From: Prorocentrum cordatum
Lineage: Eukaryota > Sar > Dinophyceae > Prorocentrales > Prorocentraceae
Assembly (NCBI GenBank): GCA_963575745.1
Contig: CAUYUJ010014360.1
Span: forward strand, 476,379 to 540,378
DNA: 64,000 nt
Direction of reading: 5' to 3'
Positions 10,715-19,633 of the stretch are shown one piece after another. Within the stretch, counting starts at the first letter, position 1. Every line of letters starts with the position of its first letter. The notes under the pieces are model-generated. The model was given only the letters and a program-made list of their open reading frames with translations, did not search any database and was not told where the DNA came from. Position numbers and translations under genes: made by a program.

Positions 10715-13629
10715 ATGGCGCTGCAGGCGCGTCAGGAGGAGCAGATCTTGCAGTACATCGAGGAAAGCAATTCCTCGGGGAGGTTGGCATCGGGGTGGGA
10801 TCAACTGAAGGAGTTCCTGCTGGCGGAGGGGCTAGCGTATTACCAGCAGGTCCCACCGAACCAGATGGGCATCGACATTCGGAACCGCAGCGGTTCGTTA
10901 GTGAACCCTGCGCGGGCTCACAATTTAGGCGCGAAGATTTGCGCCCAGGGCTTCGTCTTGGCCAAGACGGCTGCAGCCACTGCCTTCGAGGCCCCGCAGG
11001 GGGCGCAGTTGGAAGAGACCGCGATGGCGAACGACCGCCTTTCGCGGCTCAGCGGGGGTCGGTGCCCCCCGCTGGACTCATTGCGGTATACGTCAGTGGG
11101 CGGCTCCCACACGAACGTCTTCCTCCGCTGCGTGCTGGCCAAGGCGCCGACCACAGTGAAGGCGCTGGCAGACTCTCGGGACAACATCGACTCCGAAAAG
11201 CTGCGCGCGTTGCATCCGCAACTTGCGACGGCAGTCAAAAAGGGCCTGACGTGGTTGATCATCAAGCACGCGGTGGCCAAAGTGAAGGGCCTCAAGAACT
11301 TCGTGCAGAGGGCTTTGAACGCCGACGTCAGGGAGGCGGTTCACGAGACCGAGATCATTCGGTCAGGCTGCAGCCTATCCCCACTATAGTATATAGCGGT
11401 ATGTAGTAAGGACCAGGATGATGCACGAGGAGGGTGATGAGTGGGAGCGCGTTGGGGAGGAGGTGAGAACGAGGAGCAGGAGCATTATATCTTACAGTGC
11501 TGCAGCACTTGATCGGCTCGGCGCTTGCTGCAGGCAGGTGGGCGGATGCTCTTGGCACACAGCCTCGCTGAGGGTTCCAGCAAGCCCGATTGGCGCGACA
11601 TCGCCGAGCAAGCGGGCCACGCGAACCCACCTTGCAAGGCGTGGATCGCTGACTTGTGCAAGTTTGTTGAGCTCGGGCCACAAAACGGAGAACTTCTCCG
11701 TGAAATAGATGAAGCCCTCAAGACCTTCACGAATGTGGACGTCTCGGGGCAAACTTTGATGTGCGGCTCTGAATTTTGGCGCAAGTTGAATTCGATTAAA
11801 TGGGGGAAGCACCAGGAGTCGCACCCGTATGTCGTAGCGGCGCTCGTGAAGGCCAACTATTCAGGCGAGCACGTGGTGGATAGCATGTGCAGGACCATCC
11901 ATAAGCTTGTCGGCGCCCCCTTGTAGTGACATGCGCTGCAGCGCATCTATGCATTGCGCTGCATTGTTAGAACTGCGTACCCACCCCTCCCCCCTCCCCC
12001 ACACACACACACACACACGCACCGTTACATTGCTTTATTCCCAAACGCAATCGCTGAAGCGATGGGCGGATCAAGGCAAACGAGATCGTCCACGTCGCGT
12101 CCCGCAAGGCGGACGTGGCTGCGGCCGACAACCTCATGGCCGACGCAAGGTCGCTCGTGAAGAGGTTGGATATCGGAGCGGAGCAGGGCTTCTTGCACAT
12201 CACAAAGTTGGATGTCCGCTGTGCCATGTACCTGGTGAAGAAGCGAGCGCCAGGAGACCGCACTTTCGGATGCGTAGCAGATATAGCACAGGTATCTTCT
12301 CACGCCACCTTTCGTGTGCTCCTTGTTTCCCTCCCTCCCTGCTTTTCGCCATTCAATGTCGCTGCAGCGACCCTCCAGAGAGGTCTTCCTCCATGAGCTC
12401 GGGGAGCCAGCCCAGCTGCAGATGAAGAGCTTGGGGATCGAGTTCGGCAAGGCGGCGCAGACCGACAAGCAAGGCGATGGCGCACCCGAGTTCCCAGCGA
12501 GCGCCGATGCAGACGCGCCGCGCGCGGCAGCGTCGTCGGCCGCTGAGTTGAAGAGCAACGTCTTCCGCATGCGGCGCGCAGGGTTCGACGTGGGGGAGCA
12601 CATCGTCCAGAAGAAGGAGGTGGATGACGTCTTCGAGGTGCTCTCCATCTCGGAGAATGGGATCACCGCTCAGAAGAAGTTGCACGGCGACCTGGTGGGC
12701 GAAGAGATCTCCATTGCGCGGCTGCAGCCACCCCGCCGCCCGCGCAGGGAGCAGGGAGGGGGGAGGAGGAGGTAGTAACTGCGATATTGTATTTCCTGTA
12801 CTTAAGTTGCAATGGGTTGGTCGATGCGCTGCAGCGCACGGAGCAGTTAGCCGAGCGGGCGGATTGAAGTAAACATATTGCTCGAGAATTACAAGTTGAC
12901 GTCCAGGGCGCAGGAGCAGTTGCCGTTCACGAAGGAGCACTTGCCGCCAGCCCACGAGGGTTGGGCGATGGACGCGTTCAAGGGGGCATGCAACATGGCG
13001 CTGCGGCTCCAAGCGCTGAAGTACCAGGCGAACATTTTGCACTTGGAGATCCTGCAGGACCCACCTGCCGTGCGCTGCAAGCGAGCGTTCAAAGTGGGTG
13101 AGCTCGTCAGACTTGTGCTTCCGCAATCGTCCGCGCCCCCCTCCGACGACGCCGCGCTGCAGCGCTGCGCTGAGCACGAGGTAGCGAGGATTTCGGGGCA
13201 CGTCAGGCCGTAGCGACGAGGTCAGTGATGTTACCGACTGCGCGCCATGTAGCTCCACGCGGTGGGAGTGGTCGCATTTCAGCCTCGCCCACGCGGGTCA
13301 GCACGGGCTGCGTTGCGGAGAGCATCTCGTTGGGGAAGGTTGGCCTCTACGAGTTCTTCGTGGGCCCGCAGTTCGCAGGGCCCCCCGCTGAGGGGTCGCG
13401 GGGCCCCGACGCCTTTGTCAGCCCCTTCTGGGTGGTGGCAAAGTCCGACTCAGAGCCCAACATGGAGCTCCGAAAGGAGACCGTGACGTTCGGGACAGGC
13501 GTCAACAAGGTGCAGGTGGGGGTGCCCCAGATGCATAACACTTGCGCCCTGTCCGCGGGCGACTTCCTGGTGGTGAAGCCGTGGCCGCGGCTGCAGCCGC
13601 GGCCAGCCAAGAAGCTCAGGACGGCCTGA
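10715..13629 (+). CDS. Unrecognised six-exon gene, about 770 aa
   Basis: I do not recognise the product. A phase-consistent GT-AG model is 10715-11338, 11534-11922, 12060-12291, 12368-12771, 12856-13201 and 13321-13629. The joints between exons 2-3 (phase 2) and 3-4 (phase 0) are well supported; the others are less certain. Exon 1 starts MALQARQEEQILQYIEE and has a helical stretch LATAVKKGLTWLIIKHAVAK. Exon 4 has an Ala/Asp-rich linker, then VDDVFEVLSISENGITAQKK. The end is basic (KPWPRLQPRPAKKLRTA). Palindromes with the GCTGCAGC core lie in introns 1, 2 and 4, at the acceptor of intron 3, and inside exons; the 24-nt perfect one at 13582-13605 encodes PWPRLQPRP. A GAGGAGG purine tract follows the stop. 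It is the first gene of the giant transposon, so it may be an accessory protein or cargo. It could also be two adjacent genes. Confidence 0.6.
13582..13605. repeat. 24-nt perfect palindrome within coding sequence
   Basis: The two halves TGGCCGCGGCTG and CAGCCGCGGCCA are exact reverse complements around the CTGCAG centre. It lies in the last exon of the 10715-13629 gene and is the longest GCTGCAGC-core palindrome in the window. Confidence 0.95.
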
Positions 13630-14126
13630 GCTGGCGATATAGAGGGACCACGCGGGAGGATGAGGCAGGAGGGAGGGGTGATGCGGAGGAGGAGGAGGAG
13701 GAGGCAGGGTAAGGTTTGGCATAGGGAGGAGGATGAGGGGGCTTAAGGAGCGGCGAGCGCACATGACGGCACCGAGCGTGGCCCTCCGATTGGTGTAAAC
13801 AGTGTGCGGGTTGGTGCGAAGTGCGATACTTGCCGCGGCGCTGCAGCGCGCGGAACGATTCGTTGCGCCAGCATCGTCGCTGCAGCGACTGTACAATATT
13901 GGTGCTGACATCAGCCTTTCCCACAGACATGCCGCTGCAGCGGCTTCGTCATCACTGTTGTGCTCGATGTGATCGTTGCTCTTCGCTTCATCTTTCACAT
14001 GCGCTGCAGCGCACCTCATCATGAGCACCTCGTCCGCGCACATGTTGCCTCATCACTCCATCGCAGCAATTTTGGCGCTGAAGTGCGACCGCGCTCGGGC
14101 TGCAGCCTCGGCGCGCCGCGCGCGCG
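13630..14126. other. Intergenic: purine tract, then five palindromes
   Basis: A GAGGAGGAGG tract (13655-13745) follows the upstream stop. GCTGCAGC-core palindromes follow near 13840, 13874 (GTCGCTGCAGCGAC), 13931 (GCCGCTGCAGCGGC), 14000 and 14098, up to the next ATG. No open frame of note. Confidence 0.7.
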
Positions 14127-14891
14127 ATGGCGACGATCAAGCGCGACTGCGTCGTGTTGCACGACAACCGTACGGGGCGCGAGCTGGTCGCGGCCGTCGA
14201 GGTCATCGGAGACCGCGAGTGTATCACCGTGACCACCGCAGGTTGGAGCAAGTGGGTGTGCGGCAAGGCTCAGGGCTTGCGAGGCACGATGTTCCTAACG
14301 TGGCTGAAAAATCAGCGCACCGCGTCGTCGGGGCCAACGGCGCCGACGACGCTCTTCGCTGCAGCGGAGCCAGGCCGCCGCCCGACCACGCGGTCCGGCC
14401 GCGCCAGTCGCCAGGTTCCAGTGGACAAGTGCTTCAAGACAGTGCAGCTGCCGCCGTTTGGCGATACTGAGGCCACAGAGCTGCAGATTGTCATTCCCCC
14501 ACCTCATAGGGGGGGGAGGGACAAGCTGCAGGTGGTGCTGCACGAGAAGGGCGTAGAGTACATCAAGGCCAAATTGCTTCAGGAGGCGGCGGAGGCGGCA
14601 GAGGCGAGCACGTTGCTGAAGCGCCCGCGGCGCCACGAGACCGACGTTCCTTGCGGCACCCGCATCTATTGGGTGCAGCGGCTCCAAGCTTGGCGGGCCG
14701 TCCGCACAGACTGCGGTTGCAGCAGGACGGCCTTGTTCCGCACAAACCGCGGCTGCAGCAAGGATGACGCTGAAGCAGCCGCGGCGAAGCGGTGCACCGC
14801 CGAACTCAAGGATTGCGAAGCGGATGAGCTCCAGGAGATGGAAGCGGAGGCGGAGGGCGATGCGGAGGAGGAGGAGGCCGACTCGGGCTGA
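14127..14891 (+). CDS. Hypothetical protein, possible AP2-like domain
   Basis: Single open frame of 254 aa starting MATIKRDCVVLHDNRTGRE. Residues about 24-60 hold GDRECITVTTAGWSKWVCGK. A middle segment is rich in helix formers (KLLQEAAEAAEASTLL). Near residues 175-225, IYWVQRLQAWRAVRTD, then LFRTNRGCSKDDAEAAAA, has the pattern of an AP2/ERF DNA-binding fold: YW, a basic strand, W-R-A, a loop, then a helix rich in E-A-A. This assignment is tentative. The C-terminus is highly acidic (about 35 residues, many E), common in nuclear proteins. An acidic-coding GAGGAGG tract continues past the stop. An AP2-like protein inside a transposon could regulate the element or bind its palindromes; that is speculation. 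Confidence 0.6.
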   Translation: MATIKRDCVVLHDNRTGRELVAAVEVIGDRECITVTTAGWSKWVCGKAQGLRGTMFLTWLKNQRTASSGPTAPTTLFAAAEPGRRPTTRSGRASRQVPVDKCFKTVQLPPFGDTEATELQIVIPPPHRGGRDKLQVVLHEKGVEYIKAKLLQEAAEAAEASTLLKRPRRHETDVPCGTRIYWVQRLQAWRAVRTDCGCSRTALFRTNRGCSKDDAEAAAAKRCTAELKDCEADELQEMEAEAEGDAEEEEADSG

Positions 14892-15413
14892 GCTGCGGCG
14901 CGCTCGGTCGACCGCATCGCTGGGGCGTGCGATCACGGTCGGCAGTGCGATTGAGAATGGCAGCGAGGAGGACGAGCACGAGGACGAGGGCGAGGAGGAG
15001 AAGGAAGAGGAGGATTGGGATAATAATTGCGGATTGGTGGTGGATCCCCCCAATGTTCGCTACTGTTGGTGTCGTTGCGAGTCGTTGGTATGATCAAGCG
15101 TGCTGCAGCACGACGACGCTACGATCAAGTGTGCCTCTCACGCGTTGCCGCCGTCGATGTGTGACCTCACGGCGCTGCAGCGCTGACTTACGTTTCGTGT
15201 GTTTGGAGTCCATCGTGCTGCAGCGCTGATTTACGTTCGGGTGTCTGGCGTGCCGATATCAGATTTTTGCGTCGCGCCGCAGCGCTGACTTACATGTTGT
15301 GTGTCTGGCGTGTTGATGTAGCGCTTCGATCGCGCTTGCAGCCCACCTGTTCGCTTTATGTTATTGCATGTGGTTCGCAGCCACCTGTGATCAGAACATC
15401 AACGGCTGCCAAC
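14892..15413. other. Intergenic with purine tract and four palindromes
   Basis: GAGGACGAGG-rich tract to about 15025. Then GCTGCAGC palindromes at 15099-15112 and near 15173, 15219 and 15288 (a CGCCGCAGCG variant). Three of these sit in a repeated context, CGCTGACTTACGT-TTCGTGTGTCTGG, suggesting a short tandem duplication of about 55-60 bp. Confidence 0.65.
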
Positions 15414-15755
15414 ATGAGTGCAGCGACGCCGCCATGGCGGCTTCCCTCGGAGCCAGTGCCGCCGCCGAAGGCGAAGTCCGCTGCATCGGATGCGACATAT
15501 GCGGCTACTCCCCCTCCTCCGCCGCCGCCGCCGCCACCACCGCCTCCGACGTCGACGAGGGCCGCGGCTGCAGCCCCCAGTGATGCGCCAGCCCCGCGCG
15601 CGACTGCAGCCGCGCGCAAGCGCGATGCTGATACCAAGGTTGGCATGTGGAAGCTTGTGTGCGACATGATTCGGGAAGCGCTTCAGCGCGGGGACCGCGA
15701 GGCAGCGTTTGCGCTGGCAGTCCAATACCACGTCGCGAAGAAGCCGCGGAAGTGA
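15414..15755 (+). CDS. Small Pro/Ala-rich protein with C-terminal helix
   Basis: 113-aa open frame from ATG 15414 (MSAATPPWRLPSEPVPPPK). A run of 13 Pro (about residues 33-45) and an Ala/Pro linker precede a basic stretch and a predicted amphipathic helix, MWKLVCDMIREALQRGDREA and AFALAVQYHVAKKPRK, at the end. The helix resembles the C-terminus of the protein at 16839 (L-x5-G-[DE]-x3-A-x-ALA-x-[QE]-Y). I do not recognise the family. Two alternative ATGs upstream lack this composition, so I start here. Confidence 0.55.
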   Translation: MSAATPPWRLPSEPVPPPKAKSAASDATYAATPPPPPPPPPPPPPTSTRAAAAAPSDAPAPRATAAARKRDADTKVGMWKLVCDMIREALQRGDREAAFALAVQYHVAKKPRK

Positions 15756-16480
15756 CGGGCGCGCGGCGCGCGCGCGGTCAGTGCTGCAGCACCACTGTTT
15801 CAGTCGGATACAGCATCGCGACGGCGGCGACGGCGACAGAGACAACGACGACGGCGTTAAAGACGACGTAATTCAGAGCAGTGCATGCAGGAGAAGAAGG
15901 TGGAGGGAGGATGATGATGAGGAGGAGGAGGGTGATCAGGAGGACGACGACATTGAGGACGACGTTCTGGAACGCCCTCATTTTCACAGGTTCCCACCGC
16001 TCGCTGCCAGCACCTCGGAGAAGGGGAAGGGGGAGCAGGATGATGATGATGATGAGGAGGAAGAGGAGGAGGAGGAGGAGGAGGAGAAGGAGGCCGAGGA
16101 CGAGGAGTATGACGAGGAGGAGGAGGAGGAAGACAACCAGTTGGCACCCATGCCCCGCCCCCCCGCTCCTTCTGCCTATTCCTGCCTCCGCATACTCCCT
16201 CTCCTCCTCCTCCTCCTCCTCCTCCTCCTCCTCCTCCTCATCCTCCCTCTCATTCTCCTACTCCTCCTTCTCCTCCTCCTTCTCCTCCTCCTCCCTCTCC
16301 TTCTTCTCCTCCTCATCAGTGTCCTCCTCCTCCTCCTCCTTCTCCTGCCCCCCCTCCTCCCCCCCCTCCTCCTCTCCCTCCAATCCTCCTCCTCCCCCCC
16401 ATCCTCCTCCCCCTCCTCCTCCTATCCTGAGGGGGCAGCCCTGGGGAGGTCAATCCAGTCGTTGGCCTTCGGAGGTTCAG
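15756..16480. repeat. Purine tract followed by pyrimidine tract (inverted low-complexity pair)
   Basis: A GAGGAGGATGATGAGG-type purine tract (15890-16135) is followed after about 60 bases by a CTCCTCCTCC pyrimidine tract (16195-16430). The two could pair as a long imperfect hairpin or form triplex. A poly-Leu or poly-Ser open frame across it is a composition artefact. Confidence 0.8.
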
Positions 16481-16612
16481 TTGGGGGTGATGTTACTTTG
16501 CGGGGTGATGTTACTTTGGGGGGTCAGTCGATTTGGTTAGCAGGGGTCCATCGTCGTCAGCGTCGTCGCCATCGTATTCGTCGTTGGCACCGCCGCTGTT
16601 TTTGTTCCGCGC

Positions 16613-16680
16613 AGCTGCAGCTGCAGCTTCGCGCGCTGCAGCGTCGCGCGCCCGCGCGCCCGAGTGCAGCTTCAGCTGCA
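16613..16680. repeat. GCAGCTGCAGC cluster
   Basis: CAGCTGCAGCTGCAGC followed by GCGCTGCAGCGTCGCGC and CTTCAGCTGCAG: overlapping palindromes of the element family, non-coding as far as I can see. Confidence 0.6.
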
Positions 16681-16682
16681 GT

Positions 16683-16804
16683 GATGGGACTGGTTTCCAC
16701 CACCACTGTACCATATGTTGGAGAAGGAGGAGGAGGAGAAAGAAGAGGAGGAGGAGGACCTCTCCCTCCAACTTATGGTACTGGTGGTGGAAACCAAGCC
16801 CATC
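16683..16804. repeat. 122-bp inverted repeat (foldback)
   Basis: The first 41 bases (GATGGGACTGGTTTCCACCA...) and the last 39 (ending GGTGGAAACCAAGCCCATC) are reverse complements with a few mismatches. The loop is a GGAGGAGGAG purine tract of about 40 bases. It lies 35 bases upstream of the next ATG. It may be a small foldback element or a regulatory hairpin. Confidence 0.8.
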
Positions 16805-16838
16805 ATGCAGCTTGGCGAGCTGCAGCCTCGCTGCAGCG

Positions 16839-17486
16839 ATGGCGTCGCTCGAGGAGTTCGACAGCTACGACGAGGACTTCGAGGAGTTCGGCAGCGACGA
16901 CGGCGGCGTCGGCCGCATGCGGCCGACGCCGCCTGCGGCGCCGCCGCCAGGCGCGCTGCTCGCGGCCGCGGCCGCGGCCAAGGCGCGGCCGCGGCCGTCG
17001 CGCGCCGCCCCGCATGGCAGCGTCGGCCGCGCCTTGGGCAAGGGCAAGGACAAGGACAAGGACAACGTCGGCGGCCCACCTTGCGCCTTGGGCAAGGGCA
17101 AGGACATGGACAAGGACGTCGGCGGCCCACCTTGCAGAAAGGGCAAGGGCAAGGACAAGGACAAGGACGTCGGCGGCCCACCTTGCAAGGGCAAGGGCAA
17201 GGACAAGGACAAGGACGGCGGCGGCCCATCTTGCAAGGACAAGGGCAAGGACAAGAGCAAGGGCGGCAAACTTGTCCAAGGGCAAGGGCAAGGGCAAGGG
17301 CGGCGGGGCGGCTGGTTCAACAGGGCGCAGCAGCTCTGCGAGCTGCTGCTGGCGGGCGAGTACGCCGCCGCCGCCGCCCTGGCCGAGGAGTACTACGCTG
17401 GCCCAGCAGAGGTCTGGGTCGGCCAGGGCGGCGGCGTCGGCGAGGAGGCCGCCGACGAGGCGCAGGCGCCGAGGGGCGCCTCATGA
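16839..17486 (+). CDS. Lys/Gly/Asp-repeat protein with C-terminal helix
   Basis: 215-aa open frame starting MASLEEFDSYDEDFEEFGSD (acidic, residues 1-25). Then an Ala/Pro linker and five repeats of the form KGKGKDKDKD-VGGPPC (residues about 68-145), each 14-16 aa with one Cys. A Gly/Gln stretch precedes a C-terminal helix, WFNRAQQLCELLLAGEYAAA and AALAEEYYAGPAE. That helix resembles the tail of the 15414 protein. The GKGKDKDKD repeats resemble the basic region of the protein ending at 21489. Not a known family to me. The repeats could bind nucleic acid by charge. Confidence 0.55.
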   Translation: MASLEEFDSYDEDFEEFGSDDGGVGRMRPTPPAAPPPGALLAAAAAAKARPRPSRAAPHGSVGRALGKGKDKDKDNVGGPPCALGKGKDMDKDVGGPPCRKGKGKDKDKDVGGPPCKGKGKDKDKDGGGPSCKDKGKDKSKGGKLVQGQGQGQGRRGGWFNRAQQLCELLLAGEYAAAAALAEEYYAGPAEVWVGQGGGVGEEAADEAQAPRGAS

Positions 17487-18660
17487 GGAGGGAGGAGGCC
17501 GCGGATGAGGCCGCGGAGGCGGAGGCGCTCGGCGGCGGAGGCGGAGGCCGCGGAGGCGGATGCGCCCTCGGCGCTGCAGCGCCCACATGAGAGCCGCGGC
17601 GCGCCACCGCGGGGCATGGGGGGCCGCCGCGGAGCATTCCACTACATGGGCGACGGAATGGGACGGTAACTCAGTAGAGGTAGACAGGGGGAGAGGGGGG
17701 ACTATAGTAGAGGTAGACAGGGGGGAGACGTGATATACATAGGGAATGCGAGGGGGACGATGGAGACGCAGCGTGGGGGTGGAGTGAAGACACATTGGAG
17801 AGAGACGGTAGACAGGATGCCCGCTGCAGCGGGTATCCACTCTCCCGTGAGCGAGGGGGACAACGAACGCATAGTGATAGGATACATGCTGTAGCAACCC
17901 AACATGTAAGATCAATGGGAGCAATGGGGGGGGTGGATTGGATCAGTTCGCGAGCATAGCCTGCCGACGCATGCATGTGTTTTAGGCCAGGTTATATTTC
18001 GTGCGCCAGATCGCGTGGTGCGCCCGCGCTGTCGCCCAGAAAGGCGCTCCGATATCCTCATCACATCTATCTGCCATCGTCGACGTTCACATCCTGATCC
18101 GCTGACATTTTTTGCATGGACTGATGTGCCAGGGGTCGGCCTTGGATTGGCCAGGAAAGTTTGGGGGCACTTGGGGGGGGGTCCTGGGGCACTTCAGATG
18201 GCAAACAGTCTCGCATCGCATCGCCCTTCGCCACTCTCCCTGCTCCCCTTCAGCACAGTGCGTTGCGCCGCCGAGTAGCTCCCCCCATGGCCTCCTGGCA
18301 GCCTCACCAGCTCCCATCAGCCTTGTCCTCAGCAGTCTCGAGCCATCGCGACGCTGCTGCAGCAGAGCCGTGAGCGTAAATCTTTGCAGTTGACGCGGTG
18401 TCGGCATCGTCAACCTCGTCGCGACGCTGCTGCAGCAGCGCCGCGTGATGTACTTCGCGCCTCTCTTAGTTTCACTCCCACCTCGAAATCAGCAGTGTGG
18501 ACAGTGTTCTGGGACTGCGTGGGTGGGCGTTGGGGTGGGCTGGAGTGCTGGATGTTGGCATCAGGATGGCTGATCTGAGGTCGAACGGGAGCTTCGGGTG
18601 AAGCGATCTGAGAGCGTCGGTGCCCCTCTGCAGAGGTGATGCTGTCTGACAGCGGCGTGT
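17487..18660. other. Intergenic region, no gene recognised
   Basis: Palindromes at 17570-17583 (GGCGCTGCAGCGCC), 17820-17833 (CCCGCTGCAGCGGG), near 18355 and at 18425-18440 (CGCTGCTGCAGCAGCG). A repeat AGTAGAGGTAGACAGGGGG occurs twice at 17670-17725. Weak frames at 18087-18413 show no domain. Confidence 0.6.
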
Positions 18661-18661
18661 C

Positions 18662-18798
18662 TGTTCAATAGCCCCCTCTATTGAACAGCCACGCCCGTGT
18701 CTGTTCAATAGCCCCCTCTATTGAACATGCCATGTTCAATAGCCCCCTCTATTGAACAGCCACGCCCGTGTCTGTTCAATAGCCCCCTCTATTGAACA
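18662..18798. repeat. Array of four identical hairpins
   Basis: TGTTCAATAG-CCCCCT-CTATTGAACA occurs at 18662-18687, 18702-18727, 18733-18758 and 18773-18798. Arms of 10 bp are perfect with a constant 6-base loop. Spacers are GCCACGCCCGTGTC (14 bases) or TGCCA (5 bases). Start-to-start spacing is 40, 31 and 40 bp. Confidence 0.95.
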
Positions 18799-18849
18799 GA
18801 CACGCCTCTGTCGATGTCCCAGCTGCCTTCGAGGCTCCCAGATCGCTTC

Positions 18850-19330
18850 GGTATTTGCTCCTGATCGCACTTCGCGCATCTCCTGAATCCGTCCCGCGCC
18901 CTCCTCGGACACCTTCCGTGTCCCTCCTGTGTCTGCCCGCCCGCCCGCTCCCGAGCTCCCGCGTGTACCTATCCGTCTCCCGTGTCTCTCCCGCGTCTCT
19001 CCCGTGCCCCTTCCGCGTCTCCACATGCCTTCCGTGCGCTCCCGCCCGTGTCCCTCCGCGCCGCTCCCGCGTCCGTCCGCCCGCTCGCCCCCGAACTCCC
19101 GTGTCCCTCCCGTGTCTCTTCCGTGCCCCCCCCCCCCCCGTGTTTCTCCCATGTCCCTCCCACCCCTCCGTGTCTTTCGCACCGTCCCTTCCGTGTTCCT
19201 CAAATGATCATGCATCCCCCCCCGTGTCCTGCCCGCCCGCCCGCCCGCGCTCGTGTCCTTCCCTCCCGCGTCTCCTCGCATCTCCCCCCGCCCCCCCCCC
19301 CTCCCCCCCGTGTCCCTCATTATCTCCCTC
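18850..19330. repeat. CCCGTGTCTCTCC pyrimidine-rich degenerate repeat
   Basis: Degenerate units of 12-15 bp around CCCGTGTCCCTCC and CCGTGCTCCCGC, with two long C runs (19130-19139, 19284-19309). Open frames here are low-complexity Pro/Arg/Ser and are not gene-like. Confidence 0.75.
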
Positions 19331-19633
19331 CTCTCCTTTCCATCACTCTATATCTCTCTCCCTATTGCCCACTACCATGCGTTCCATCATGGTGCGCATG
19401 CATAGCGCTGCAGCGCTTCATGTTACTTTGTGACGATGATTTCTGCTGAGCGCTGCAGCGCTCACGTGTGTTCCTCAATTGCATGCGATCGTTGCGCTGC
19501 AGCGCATCTGTACTGTTGTGGCCTCTCTTCCACCTCAGCAGCCGAGTGCTTCAGCTCTCGCAGTGTGGGAGGCCCTCCCTCGCGCTTCCCCATCGGAGCG
19601 CCCGCGCACCCCCTCGCCCTCGCGGAGGGCATC
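19331..19633. other. Upstream region with three palindromes
   Basis: GCTGCAGC palindromes near 19403, at 19447-19464 (18 nt perfect, TGAGCGCTG/CAGCGCTCA) and near 19494 precede the next start codon. No other feature. Confidence 0.6.

Noticed and set aside
16150-16430. Poly-Leu or poly-Ser stretch that looks like membrane segments
   Set aside because: Pure CTCCTC tract; the composition alone produces Leu, Ser or Pro in the three frames.
18662-18798. CRISPR-like array
   Set aside because: Only four hairpins, very short and partly repeated spacers, no cas genes, and a eukaryotic context.
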